Notes: a model not told the origin generated them from the sequence alone. DNA of 64,000 bases from Coriobacteriaceae bacterium (GCA_015062655.1 SUUG01000008.1:1-64000), one strand, 5' to 3'. Positions 33,212-41,986 are shown, counted from the stretch's first letter. A program made the numbers and translations.

Positions 33212-34504
33212 ATGGCCGAAGACACCCCCTACATCTATGCCGACAACGCGGCGACCACGCCGCTCTCCCCTTGCGCTCTCGAGGCGATGATGCCCTATCT
33301 GACCGGGGTGTTCGGCAATCCGAGCGGCATCCACCGGGTGTCGCGCGAGGCGGCGGAGGCCCTGGGGGCGCTTCGCAAGCGCATGGCCCGGCTCCTGGGC
33401 GCGCGGGCTGCTGGGGAGGTGTATTTCACGAGCGGCGGATCCGAGTCGGACAACTGGGTGCTGCGCGGCGCCATCGCGCGCTTTCGGGACCTCCATGCGG
33501 GCGACGGCCTGCGCCCGTGCCTGGTGACCAGCGCGGTCGAGCATCACGCGGTGCTGCACTGCTGCGATTCGCTCGAGCACGAGGGCGCCGAGGTCGTGCG
33601 GCTGCCCGTGGACGGCGTGGGCCGGGTGCGGGCGAGCGACCTTGAAGCGGCGCTCGCGGCAGCTGAGGGGCGCGTGGCCCTTGTCTCGATCATGCTGGCG
33701 AACAACGAGGTCGGAACCGTGCAGGACATTGCGCGGCTCGCCAAAATCGCGCACGATCACGGCGCGCCGTTCCATACCGATGCGGTGCAGGCGGTGGGCC
33801 ACATCCCGGTCTCCGTTGCCGCGCTTGACGTGGACGCGCTCTCGCTCTCAGCCCACAAGTTCCACGGGCCGCACGGCGCCGGCGCTCTCTACCTGCGAGA
33901 AGGGTTCTCGATCCCCCCGCTCATCACCGGCGGGGCGCAGGAGCGCGGCGAGCGCGCGGGAACCGAGAACCTCGCGGGCGTGGCCGGAATGGTCGCGGCG
34001 CTCGAGGAGTGCTCAGACGGGCTCGAGCAGCGGGCGCAGCGGGTGGCGCGCCTGCGCGGACGGTTGATCGAGGCCGTGGTGTCGGGGGTCGATGATGTGA
34101 TGGTGACGGGGGATGTCTCGGGGATCGAGGGGGTGCCGGCGAGTGACGGACACAAACTCGAGGGCGCCCGCGGGGATGGCGCCCTTGAGCCGGCAGACGG
34201 GCTCCCGTGGCGGCGCCTTCCCTCGATCGCGTCGTTCGCCTGCCATGATGTTGACGGTGAGCTGCTGATGGTGCTCCTCGACCGCGCCGGTGTCGCCGCA
34301 GCGACAGGATCGGCCTGCGCCACGGGGTCGACGGACCCCTCGCATGTGGCGGTCGCCCTGGGAATCGAGGACCCGCGGTGGAACCACGGGACGCTCAGGC
34401 TCTCGCTCGCCGACGACGTGAGCGAGGAGGAGGTCGAAGCGCTCTGCGAGCGCGTTCCCGCCTGCATCAAGCGCTGCCGGATGCTGAGCGGAACGATCGC
34501 GTAG
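33212..34504 (+). CDS. Cysteine desulfurase (NifS/IscS-like)
   Basis: 430 residues. It opens YIYADNAATTPLSPCALEAM. The PLP lysine is in SAHKFHGPHGAGALYLR, and the persulfide cysteine in ATGSACATGSTDPSHV is in the flexible loop typical of NifS/IscS. It releases sulfur from cysteine for Fe-S clusters or tRNA thiolation. A ~30-residue Gly/Asp-rich insertion (GIEGVPASDGHKLEGARGDG) before IASFACHDVDGEL is unusual. No iscU or thiI is adjacent in the window, so the sulfur acceptor is unknown. Confidence 0.9.
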   Translation: MAEDTPYIYADNAATTPLSPCALEAMMPYLTGVFGNPSGIHRVSREAAEALGALRKRMARLLGARAAGEVYFTSGGSESDNWVLRGAIARFRDLHAGDGLRPCLVTSAVEHHAVLHCCDSLEHEGAEVVRLPVDGVGRVRASDLEAALAAAEGRVALVSIMLANNEVGTVQDIARLAKIAHDHGAPFHTDAVQAVGHIPVSVAALDVDALSLSAHKFHGPHGAGALYLREGFSIPPLITGGAQERGERAGTENLAGVAGMVAALEECSDGLEQRAQRVARLRGRLIEAVVSGVDDVMVTGDVSGIEGVPASDGHKLEGARGDGALEPADGLPWRRLPSIASFACHDVDGELLMVLLDRAGVAAATGSACATGSTDPSHVAVALGIEDPRWNHGTLRLSLADDVSEEEVEALCERVPACIKRCRMLSGTIA

Positions 34505-34894
34505 CGGTGCGTCACCGCTACCGGGACGAGGAGGCTCGGGGGCTTACCGTTTCAAAAGCACGCGAAATGCCTCTCGCATTCCCGTCCCCGTGATTCGAGA
34601 GCGCTCGGAGCGAAGCCGTTCCTCAATGGCCACGAAGCGCCACACCCCTTTTCTCACCCGCTGCCTCTCGAGCGCGTTGTTCCCCCGCCCTCTGCACGGA
34701 TCAGCTGGAACCACGTCTAGAAAATTCGACCCCTTGCCGTCTTTTTTGGAGTTGCGCAACTTATATTCCCTGCTCACAAGCGATTTTTCAGCATGGCATC
34801 CCGATTGCCGCATGAAAATGGACGCCCCTTGCGAAGCGTCCACGAACTCAAATTGCCATTAATCTAATGTATATAAACTATATCTGTGCTAGCC
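34505..34894. other. Intergenic region between convergent genes
   Basis: 390 bp without a supported gene. It holds a hairpin TGGACGC/GCGTCCA (34819-34842) and is AT-rich near 34850-34890, plausibly the terminator area of the leftward mutase gene. The rest shows no clear feature. Confidence 0.45.
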
Positions 34895-36589
34895 CTACGA
34901 CAGCAGCTCGCGGCCCGATACCTCGATCTGCTCGAGCAAGGCATCCGCCGCCTGCGCGTCCTCTCCCTTCGCGAACACGTACAGCTTGATCTTGGGCTCG
35001 GTGCCGCTCGGCCGCACGATGGCCTTGTTGCCGCCTGCAAGGTCGAACTCGATCACGTCCGCCTCGGGCAGGCCGTTCACGCCCGTGGCGTAATCCACCA
35101 CGGCCTCCACCTGCGAACCCGCGATCTCAGCCGGCGGATTCTCGCGCAGGCCCGCCATGATGCCGGCCATCTTGCCCGCACCCTCGGCACCGGGGTAGGA
35201 CAGCGAGACCGTCTTGTTGTGGTAGTAGCCGTAGCGCTCGTACAGCTCGGCCATGGCGTCCCCGAGGTTCTTCCCCTGCAGCTTGTAGTACTGGGCCATC
35301 TGGCAAATGAGGAGCGACGCGTTCACGGCGTCCTTGTCGCGCACATGGTCGCCCGAGAGGTAGCCGTAGCTCTCCTCGAACCCGAAGATGAAGCGGTCCG
35401 CCTCCCCCGCGTCCGCGAGCGACGTGATGATGTCGCCGATGTACTTGAAGCCCGTCAGGCATCGACGCAGTTCAAAGCCGTAATCGGCAGCCAGCGCGTC
35501 AACCATGGCCGACGACACGATCGTGGTGACCGCGACCTTGCGCGAGAGGTCCTCACCGCGCTCGGCGCGCATCCGGCAGAGGTAATCGAGAAGCAGGACG
35601 CCCATCTCGTTGCCCGTGAGCAGGAGGTAATCGTCGCCCGCCTTCACCGCCACGCCCACACGGTCAGCATCCGGATCCGTGGCGAGCAGCAGGTCGGGGT
35701 GGACCTCCTCGCACAGGTCGATGCCCTTCTGCATGGCCTCGCGAATCTCGGGGTTGGGATAGGGGCAGGTGGGGAAATCACCGTCCGGGTCGCGCTGCTC
35801 GGGGACGACCGTGACGTCGGTGATGCCCGCGCGCTTGAGCACCTCGGTGACCGGGACGAGGCCTGTGCCGTTGAGCGGGGTGTACACGAGCTTGAGCGGG
35901 GCCTGGGCGACCTGCTCGGGCGTGAGCGTTGAGACGGATGTGGCGAGGACCGCGTCGTAGTAGGCGTCGAGGACTGCGTCGTCAATCCACTTGACGAGCC
36001 CCTGGGACACGGCCTCGTCGAAGTCCATGGACTTGACGTCGGCGAAGGTGTCCGTGTTGGCGATGGCCTCCGAGATGGCCGCGGCGGCCTCGCTCGTGAT
36101 CTGGCAGCCGTCGGGACCGTAGGCCTTGTAGCCATTGTAGGCGGCGGGGTTGTGCGAGGCCGTCATGCAGATGCCGCCCGAGCAGCTGAGGTAGCGCGTG
36201 GCCCAGGACAGCGTAGGGACCGGCGAGATGCGCGGGAAGACGTGCGCCTTGATGCCGTTCGCCGCGAGGATCGCCGCCGTGGTCTTGACGAAGAGCTCAC
36301 CCTTGTTGCGGGAGTCACGGGCGATCGCGACGCTCGGGTGCTCAAAATGGGCGTTGAGGTAGTCGGCGAAGCCCTGGGTGGCGCGGCCGACCGTGTGGAT
36401 GTTCATGCGGTTGGTTCCCGCGCCGATGGTGCCGCGCAGGCCGGCGGTGCCGAAGGCCAGGTCTTGGAAGAAGGCGTCGGTGATGGCTTCCTCGTCTTGG
36501 GCGTCTCGCATGGCGGTGAGCTCGGCGACGAGCTCGGGGTCTGTCACATGGGCGATCCAGGTGTCGAGAAGCTGGTGGGTGTCCTGCAT
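34895..36589 (-). CDS. Phospho-sugar mutase (phosphoglucomutase/phosphomannomutase)
   Basis: 564 residues from the ATG at 36589 with AAAGGAAGG upstream. The catalytic phosphoserine loop is CMTASHNPAAYNGYK, the metal loop DPDADRVG, the sugar loop FGFEESYGYL and the phosphate loop RPSGTEPKIK. The length and FGTAGLRG start match the PgcA-type alpha-D-phosphohexomutases. It interconverts glucose-1-P and glucose-6-P, feeding glycogen, envelope polysaccharide and glycolysis. It is monocistronic. Confidence 0.93.
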   Translation of the reverse strand: MQDTHQLLDTWIAHVTDPELVAELTAMRDAQDEEAITDAFFQDLAFGTAGLRGTIGAGTNRMNIHTVGRATQGFADYLNAHFEHPSVAIARDSRNKGELFVKTTAAILAANGIKAHVFPRISPVPTLSWATRYLSCSGGICMTASHNPAAYNGYKAYGPDGCQITSEAAAAISEAIANTDTFADVKSMDFDEAVSQGLVKWIDDAVLDAYYDAVLATSVSTLTPEQVAQAPLKLVYTPLNGTGLVPVTEVLKRAGITDVTVVPEQRDPDGDFPTCPYPNPEIREAMQKGIDLCEEVHPDLLLATDPDADRVGVAVKAGDDYLLLTGNEMGVLLLDYLCRMRAERGEDLSRKVAVTTIVSSAMVDALAADYGFELRRCLTGFKYIGDIITSLADAGEADRFIFGFEESYGYLSGDHVRDKDAVNASLLICQMAQYYKLQGKNLGDAMAELYERYGYYHNKTVSLSYPGAEGAGKMAGIMAGLRENPPAEIAGSQVEAVVDYATGVNGLPEADVIEFDLAGGNKAIVRPSGTEPKIKLYVFAKGEDAQAADALLEQIEVSGRELLS

Positions 36590-36751
36590 GGCTGCCTTCC
36601 TTTCGTGGGCGGCGCTCGGCCGCGGCGGGACGCGGAGGTTGGCGCGGTCGCGACGGGTGGCGGCGACCGCGGGCACGCCGCGTGCTGGTTCAATGATACG
36701 GCAAGGTGGGGTGGACGCGGGCGTGGGGCGGTGGTGTTTGGGGCGGGGCGC

Positions 36752-36824
36752 GGCGGACGGAGCGGGGCGTGGCTACGGCAGCTGGGGCGTGGCGGACGGA
36801 GCGGGGCGTGGCTACGGCAGCTGG
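36752..36824. repeat. Two-copy tandem repeat, 34 bp, period 39
   Basis: GGCGGACGGAGCGGGGCGTG followed by GCTACGGCAGCTGG is identical at 36752-36785 and 36791-36824. It is upstream of the phospho-sugar mutase gene. Confidence 0.8.
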
Positions 36825-37140
36825 ACGCTCCAAAAAGACGACGATGTACGGCCGAATCTGCGACAGCCAATCTTCTCTCACAAAACACCAGATGAGAATG
36901 CGTACCGAATTGCCTCTTATGTGCAATTCGCGCACAATCGCACATTTGGTGCGCCTGAATCGTACATTGCCACCATTTCGGAACGCGGAGCGTGCCGGCA
37001 CGAACACCCGAACGCGCTCCCGCACCCGAATGCTCCCCTACATCAGAACGCAATGCCTCATCAGCATGCGTCCACGCATCCGAAAACGCGCTCCATCCGA
37101 TTCCACGCCCCATCCGATTCCACGCACCCAGAAGTGCGCC

Positions 37141-37330
37141 CGCGAAAGTGCGATCGCGCCCCAGAATAACGTCGATTTCTGTCAGAGATGCATCGATTCC
37201 GCGTCGAGATTTCCCGCAAGTGCTCGATCGATGCACTTCAGCAACAATTCGACGCACTTTGACCTGCGGTTTTCTAACGCTTCCGACAAGCCGATAAAAC
37301 CGCAGATGCACTTCCGCAAAAACTCGACGC
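37141..37330 (+). repeat. Intergenic repeat, copy A (inverted relative to copy B)
   Basis: About 190 bp sharing long identical blocks with copy B reversed. These include CATCGATTCCGCGTCGAGAT, TTCCCGCAAGTGCTCGATCG, then ATGCACTTC, CTTTGACCTG and GCAGATGCACTTCC, plus AACTCGAC at the end. It contains the near-palindrome AAGTGCTCGATCGATGCACTT with its central CGATCG. Confidence 0.85.
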
Positions 37331-37413
37331 AATGAGCGCGACCCCTCGCACAAACAGAAGGGCCGGAGACAGTCTGCCACCGGCCCATCTCAAACACAAA
37401 GGAGCGTCAAGCC

Positions 37414-37638
37414 CTATCCAAGCACGCCGGCCCACACGCCGACGAGGGCGACCGCGATCGCGATCAGCAGAATCGCAGTCGAGCTCACTCCCTTCTTCAA
37501 GCACCCAAACATCGTGAGCACATATATAAGAGGCAGCAGGGCAGGGAAGATCTGATTCAGGTAATCCTGGATCGCAAAGGTCGTCTCACCCAAAGTCACC
37601 GAAAGCGGCGTCGCAATAGAGACCATGCTCGCGTTGTA
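37414..37638 (-). pseudogene. C-terminal stub of a mannose/GalNAc-family PTS IID component
   Basis: About 74 residues: VSIATPLSVTLGETTFAIQD, then LNQIFPALLPLIYVLTMFGC and the final hydrophobic ILLIAIAVALVGVWAGVLG. This is the membrane C-terminus of PTS EIID proteins (mannose/sorbose/N-acetylgalactosamine class). The upstream ~200 residues are gone and the frame runs into repeat copy B. It is what remains of a sugar-uptake operon. Confidence 0.75.
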
Positions 37639-37669
37639 TGTGCGGGAGCTTATTCGGGCTCGGGATTCT

Positions 37670-37860
37670 GTCGAGTTTTGAGGGAAGTGCATCTGCAGTT
37701 TCGGGGGCTTGTTAGCAGCATCGCAAAACACCAGGTCAAAGGGCGTCGAGGTTTTCCGGAAGTGCATCGATCGAGCACTTGCGGGAAATCTCGACGCGGA
37801 ATCGATGCATTTGCGCCAAAACTCGACATTATTTTGGCGAGCGAATGCGCTTTCGCCGGC
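37670..37860 (-). repeat. Intergenic repeat, copy B (inverted relative to copy A)
   Basis: It is the reverse complement of copy A with ~75-80% identity and several 20-bp identical blocks. The pair brackets the PTS IID stub and would form a stem of ~190 bp around a 340-bp loop. Confidence 0.85.
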
Positions 37861-38050
37861 ACCTTGCGGCGGACGCCTTGCGAGCGGACGCGGTTTTGGG
37901 TGCGGGCGCGCCTTCGGGTGCCCGTGCCGGGGCTTCGCACGGTGCACAAGCGCCTCCGCACCCGGTCCCGCACGCCCGCGCACCCGGACCCGCGCACGCG
38001 AGCGCAATCAGGCCAGGACACGCCAGCGGCCGTGATACAATCAACCCTGC

Positions 38051-38123
38051 GGGCCGTTAGCTCAGCTGGCAGAGCAGGGGACTTTTAATCCCAAGGCCCA
38101 GGGTTCGATCCCCTGACGGCCCA
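38051..38123 (+). tRNA. tRNA-Lys (UUU)
   Basis: 73 nt. Acceptor GGGCCGU/ACGGCCC, D stem GCUC/GAGC, anticodon loop CUUUUAA with anticodon UUU, T arm with GGUUCGAUCC. CCA is not encoded. The prophage integrase begins 50 bp further, so the 3' half of this tRNA is the likely attachment site. Confidence 0.95.
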
Positions 38124-38172
38124 CCCGCGAAACAGCAGGCAGGGAGCTCGTATGGGCGCCCTGCCTCTTTGC

Positions 38173-39339
38173 TTAGAACAGATGTTCGACGTGTTCCGTC
38201 GTGACGATGCTCTCCGAGATGAGGCGGGCGGCCTCCTCGACGGTACCCGGGTCGGGGCGGAAATAGTGCTTGTACGTTGACGAATGCTCTGAGCGCCCGT
38301 GCATCTTGTCGTTCAGGTCAGGTTGCACCCCTGCGGTCAGCGCGAGCGTGTCGGTCGTATGGCGGAGCATCCCGGGCGGGATGTAGCGGACGCCCATGCG
38401 GTCGCACAGCCGCTTCCAGTCGCGCACCATCCCGTCCGATCTGCGCTGGACGATCCTGTCGGCCTCCCATCCCCTCCCCCGCCGCGCCGCGAGGCTGTCG
38501 AGGGCATCGAACAACATCCCCCGGAGCAGGGGCAGGATGGCGGCCGTTCTATGGCGGTGGTCGTTCTTCGCCCAGCTCTTCCATCCGTCGGCGTCGGTGT
38601 AGGTCATGGCGACCTCGACCGTCACCGTCTCGATCTGCTCACCGAGGAGGAACGAGTAGACCCGTTCGGATCTGATGTCCATCGGCCGGACCCCCAGCGC
38701 CTCCGATTTCGACAGCCCGGAAAGGCCCAGCACCGTGTAGGCGATCATCTCGTCGCGATCCTCCGAGGGGTCGAGCGGGACCGTCCGGAGCCGGTGCAGG
38801 AACTCCCTGACCTCCATCCTCGTCCACGGTTGGGCCTGCTGCCTCCGCTCCCGGTGCGTGGGCACCCTGCGCTGGAACGGCATCTCGTCGACCAGCTCGT
38901 TGTCGTACGCAGCCCGCATAACAGCCCTCAGGGCGACTTTGGCGTTGTGCGGGCTGCTCGACATCCTGACCGCCAAGGCCAGGTCCGAATGGGTTATCCG
39001 GTTGAGGCGCTTGTCCCCGAGCAGCTCAAGCGGCACGCGCATGTAGTCGGTGTACTGGCGCATCGTCGCCTTGCTGCGCGGCGTCCCGCGCGAGGACGGG
39101 AGGGACGGGAACACGGTCCGCCAGAACGTCCCGAGGGTCATGCCCCCGTCCCGGTCCGCGGAAGAGCCCAGCCTCCGGGCCATCGCCACCGCCAGGGCCT
39201 CGGCGTCCTCGCGGGGCCTGTCGGCGGGCAGCGAGTCGTAGGCGCGGACCAGCGTCCCCTCCTCGGCGGACCCCCGCCACACCTCCACCTTCCAGCGGTT
39301 GCCGACTTTGCGGATGCTTCCGACGCGGTTGCGTGCCAT
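38173..39339 (-). CDS. Prophage tyrosine recombinase (integrase)
   Basis: 388 residues, from the ATG at 39339. It has an N-terminal arm-binding region (RVGSIRKVGNRWKVEV), a SAM-like core-binding domain (TFWRTVFPSLP ... MRQYTDYM) and a catalytic domain ending MLRHTTDTLALTAG and YKHYFRP with the nucleophilic Tyr. The usual first-box arginine position (GLRxSEAL) reads GLSKSEALG, and the box-II His position also differs, so the active site is atypical. It lies beside tRNA-Lys, pointing to it, as expected for site-specific integration there. Confidence 0.85.
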   Translation of the reverse strand: MARNRVGSIRKVGNRWKVEVWRGSAEEGTLVRAYDSLPADRPREDAEALAVAMARRLGSSADRDGGMTLGTFWRTVFPSLPSSRGTPRSKATMRQYTDYMRVPLELLGDKRLNRITHSDLALAVRMSSSPHNAKVALRAVMRAAYDNELVDEMPFQRRVPTHRERRQQAQPWTRMEVREFLHRLRTVPLDPSEDRDEMIAYTVLGLSGLSKSEALGVRPMDIRSERVYSFLLGEQIETVTVEVAMTYTDADGWKSWAKNDHRHRTAAILPLLRGMLFDALDSLAARRGRGWEADRIVQRRSDGMVRDWKRLCDRMGVRYIPPGMLRHTTDTLALTAGVQPDLNDKMHGRSEHSSTYKHYFRPDPGTVEEAARLISESIVTTEHVEHLF

Positions 39340-39470
39340 AATGTGCCTGCCCGTCCTTTCGCGATGGGTCGCTCTGGCCCGTGCGCGTTTCCGTCGCCAA
39401 ACTGTCACGCGCATGGGCCGTGTTAGCATTGTCTCGGGTCCCGGGTCTCGATCTCCCGGTCCTTTCTCCG

Positions 39471-39495
39471 GCGCCCCGGCCTCCCACCGGGGCGC
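39471..39495 (-). terminator. GC hairpin between small membrane-protein gene and integrase
   Basis: GCGCCCCGG/CCGGGGCGC form a 9-bp stem with a 7-nt loop two bases past the stop of the leftward gene. There is no T run on that strand, so its strength is doubtful. Confidence 0.4.
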
Positions 39496-39497
39496 TC

Positions 39498-39782
39498 TCA
39501 TCTCATCGTGCCGATCACGTAGCCGATAAGACCCGATAAGATGGTCGCTGCGGCGCCTATGGCCGCGATCGCCCATTCGCGGCTCGCCGACCTGCGCTCG
39601 CGGGACGCTTCGGCCTCAGCTTCGATCCTCCGGCTCTCCTGCCACCGGGCCAGCTCCCTGCGGTACCGCCTCCCCTTGGATGTGACGCGCACGAGACAAT
39701 CGCCGTTGATGGACCCCTGCACGGCCTCTTGCAGCACGTCGGCCAACTCGTCGGGAATCGGGGTGAAAGCGTATGAAGTCAT
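39498..39782 (-). CDS. Small prophage membrane protein
   Basis: 94 residues from an ATG with AAAGGAGG upstream. The hydrophilic N-terminus (SYAFTPIPDELADVLQEAVQ) and an Arg/Glu-rich helix (RELARWQESRRIEAEAEASR) precede one C-terminal membrane helix (WAIAAIGAAATILSGLIGYV). It lies between integrase and the nuclease-like gene. A superinfection-exclusion role is possible but only inferred from position and topology. Confidence 0.65.
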   Translation of the reverse strand: MTSYAFTPIPDELADVLQEAVQGSINGDCLVRVTSKGRRYRRELARWQESRRIEAEAEASRERRSASREWAIAAIGAAATILSGLIGYVIGTMR

Positions 39783-39872
39783 CGAGCCGCCTCCTTTGGA
39801 TCGTCCTGTTCGCGAAGCTGTTCGTGATCGAGGTCCTGCTCTGGGCGCTGGCAATCCGGGTGCTTTGACGGG

Positions 39873-40967
39873 TTACTGCCTGTCTCCATCAATCAAATAC
39901 GCTACTTCGCTGCGGATAGATTCGGAGTGTGCATAAATGTCGTTGAGCCCGTCAATCGAGACCTTGTCGCCCTTTTTGCCCTCGTTGAAGAGGAGGAGGT
40001 GCTTCTGCCTGCTATTAAACAGCAGGCGAAGAACCGGCTTACGGTTGTTGTCATCGAGGAAGATAGCGCAATAACTCTTGGCATCGCGCATGGTGATACG
40101 CGCCGGGTCAACGAGTGCGCACGCAATGGCCTTGACGATGCGGTACGCGGCGATCTCATCCTCGGTGGTCACGAGGCCGTCATCATCTGATGCAGACTCG
40201 TTCTCGTCGGCCTCGGTGTCATCTTGTTCAGGTTCGCCGACCTTGATGTCATCAGCGCCTAGGGCGGTTGCCAAGCGCTCGTTGACTTGATCGGCAAGAT
40301 ATCTCTTGAGCGCCTTCTCAACCAGCGGGCGGAATTTCGCCATGACGTTTTGGCGGAAAACGCCCTCATAGACGTGACTAGCCATGAGGCGCACGAACTC
40401 GTCCGTTGGGTCGGCGAACTCGTCCCCTATGGCTCTCTTGAGCGCCCCTACGTACTTAAGCTCCTCCGCGCTGCTCGCGATCGAATCGAGGTCGAATGAC
40501 GGCTTGGTGAGCTTCTTCAGCTCCGGAAGGATGGTCTTGTCGATGTCGAGGAGGTCGAGCACGAGGAACGGTTTCGAATCCATGCGGTTGGGCTCGTCGA
40601 GGTCCATGTAGAAGTTCCACCGCTGGCCGTTCGTCAGCACGCCGATGCGGGCGCCGGTGCATGCGAAATACCGGTAGAGCTGGCTGGCGTTCTCGAGCGA
40701 CAACGCCGCGCCCACCTTCTTGCATTCGATTAGGATTTGCACGTCCCCGTTGAGGACGAGCGCGTAATCGACCTTCTCTCCGCGCTTCACGCCGACATCG
40801 GCGGTGAACTCGGGTATGACCTCGTTCGGGTCGAAGACGTCATAGCCCAGCACGCGGCCGATAAACGGCATGATGAACGCCGTCTTGGTCGCCTCCTCGG
40901 TCTGAATACTGTCCTTCAGCTCATCGATTTTCTCGGCGATCTGCCGCACCGCATCGTCGAATTCCAT
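39873..40967 (-). CDS. HsdR N-terminal-like (PD-(D/E)xK) protein, prophage-borne defence candidate
   Basis: 364 residues with AAAGGA before the ATG. Residues ~10-130 resemble the N-terminal nuclease domain of type I HsdR (EEATKTAFIMPFIGRVLGYD ... KVDYALVLNGDVQILIECKK), providing D and ExK-type residues. The helicase motor and the HsdM/S partners are absent. The C-terminal half has an acidic linker then a domain with YCAIFLDDNNRKPVLRLLFN. Stand-alone proteins of this build are common in prophage lysogeny regions and plausibly protect the lysogen from other phages; that is inference. Confidence 0.75.
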   Translation of the reverse strand: MEFDDAVRQIAEKIDELKDSIQTEEATKTAFIMPFIGRVLGYDVFDPNEVIPEFTADVGVKRGEKVDYALVLNGDVQILIECKKVGAALSLENASQLYRYFACTGARIGVLTNGQRWNFYMDLDEPNRMDSKPFLVLDLLDIDKTILPELKKLTKPSFDLDSIASSAEELKYVGALKRAIGDEFADPTDEFVRLMASHVYEGVFRQNVMAKFRPLVEKALKRYLADQVNERLATALGADDIKVGEPEQDDTEADENESASDDDGLVTTEDEIAAYRIVKAIACALVDPARITMRDAKSYCAIFLDDNNRKPVLRLLFNSRQKHLLLFNEGKKGDKVSIDGLNDIYAHSESIRSEVAYLIDGDRQ

Positions 40968-41019
40968 GGTATTCCTTTCGTTATCGACGTATAACGCACC
41001 AACTTGGATATGGACAGCC

Positions 41020-41667
41020 CTACACCCGCCTTCCTTTCTCGGGCTCCACGCCCGGTGCTTGATACCATCTCACGACGCCCTGTATCTTGATGCCGCCCAT
41101 CTCCCCGTCGGCGAGCACGATGTCCCTTATCGCCCTGTCCGTCGAGTCAGGAGAAAGCATGATGGTCGAGCTACCGCGCCGGAGCACCCGGACCCCCGTC
41201 TCGCCGTCGAGCTCGTAGGCCACGGCGCAGCCGTCCACGGGCTCGGCGCAGGGGGACACGAGCAGGTGGCAGCCCTCCGGGTAGCGCAGGTTGGTGGACG
41301 GCCCGGCCTCCAGCGCGAAGGCGTCCGGGTCGCCGACCTCATCGACTACCCAGCGGGGGAATATGACCATGATGCCGCACCCCCCCCCACCGGTGCTTTT
41401 TCGACCTGCGGCCCGAAGCGGAACGGCTGCGTCATCCCCGGTCTCGAACGGGAGCGCCCCGGCGGGGTAATCGTCGCCCATAAGCTCTGATACCGTAATG
41501 CCGAAAAGATCGGCTAGCATCTCAAGGCTCCCCTTGCGAGGCATGGTTTTATCAGCCTCCCATTGCCCAACAGCGGCACGGGTCACATCTAGCTTATCGG
41601 CGATATCTTGCTGCGTAAGACCGGAATTGAGACGAAACTTTCGCAGCGTCTTGCCAATCTCCACCAT
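41020..41667 (-). CDS. CI-like phage repressor (HTH plus S24-like domain)
   Basis: 215 residues. The ATG at 41667 has AAAGGA at good spacing; the ATG two codons earlier does not. An XRE HTH occupies residues 1-65 (LRKFRLNSGLTQQDIADKLD). A LexA/CI-like beta domain follows (LRYPEGCHLLVSPCAEPVDG). The typical Ser-Lys dyad is not obvious, since LxGDSM reads EAGPSTN and the later Lys position reads VLRR, so self-cleavage is doubtful. It sits divergently to the Cro-like gene and should maintain lysogeny. Confidence 0.85.
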   Translation of the reverse strand: MVEIGKTLRKFRLNSGLTQQDIADKLDVTRAAVGQWEADKTMPRKGSLEMLADLFGITVSELMGDDYPAGALPFETGDDAAVPLRAAGRKSTGGGGCGIMVIFPRWVVDEVGDPDAFALEAGPSTNLRYPEGCHLLVSPCAEPVDGCAVAYELDGETGVRVLRRGSSTIMLSPDSTDRAIRDIVLADGEMGGIKIQGVVRWYQAPGVEPEKGRRV

Positions 41668-41694
41668 CGACATCCTTTCATAACTTCTCATCCA

Positions 41695-41762
41695 ATTGTA
41701 AGTAAGAAAAAAATTACAATCTAGAAAAATTTTTCTTGCTCTGAAGTAAAGATTAAATTACT
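41695..41762. promoter_or_regulatory. CI/Cro operator region
   Basis: Between the divergent repressor and Cro-like genes the sequence becomes very AT-rich. It holds ATTGTAA-N12-TTACAAT (41695-41720) and AGTAA-N8-TTACT (41745-41762), two inverted repeats sharing a GTAA half-site. They are candidate operators over both early promoters. Confidence 0.6.
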
Positions 41763-41788
41763 ATAGTGTCAAGAGGAAAGGAGGGGAC

Positions 41789-41986
41789 ATGAAGAGGCTT
41801 GAGGAGCTGCGAAAGGATCGAGGTGTTACCAAAGCAGCAGTGCAGCGCATGCTTGGTGTTAGCAGACCAACATATGACAGATATGAACTGTACCCAGGCG
41901 AGATGCGTGCAAAGGATCTCGATCTAGTTTGCGATTTCTTGCACATCGAGAAGAGCGATATTTTTTTAGCAACTGAGGAAAGTTAA
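41789..41986 (+). CDS. Cro-like helix-turn-helix regulator
   Basis: 65 residues with AAAGGAGG upstream. The whole protein is one XRE-type HTH (LEELRKDRGVTKAAVQRMLG then VSRPTYDRYELYPGEMRAKD). It is the first rightward prophage gene opposite the repressor and probably switches the phage to early expression. Confidence 0.8.
   Translation: MKRLEELRKDRGVTKAAVQRMLGVSRPTYDRYELYPGEMRAKDLDLVCDFLHIEKSDIFLATEES

Larger units (their letters stand above)
36590..37413. other. Non-coding region with tandem and dispersed repeats
   Basis: No supported gene. It includes a two-copy 34-bp tandem repeat and repeat copy A (37141-37330). A Cys/His-poor, Pro/Arg-rich reading of this DNA in several frames looks accidental. 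Confidence 0.5.

Noticed and set aside
36378..37335. Several overlapping frames reading through the repeat region
   Set aside because: Their apparent protein conservation with the frames at 37.7-38.0 kb comes only from the shared intergenic repeat DNA.
39773..39868. 31-residue hydrophobic peptide on the plus strand
   Set aside because: It looks like a single membrane helix, but it has no RBS, overlaps the start of the leftward small membrane-protein gene and opposes the local transcription direction. Too weak to list.
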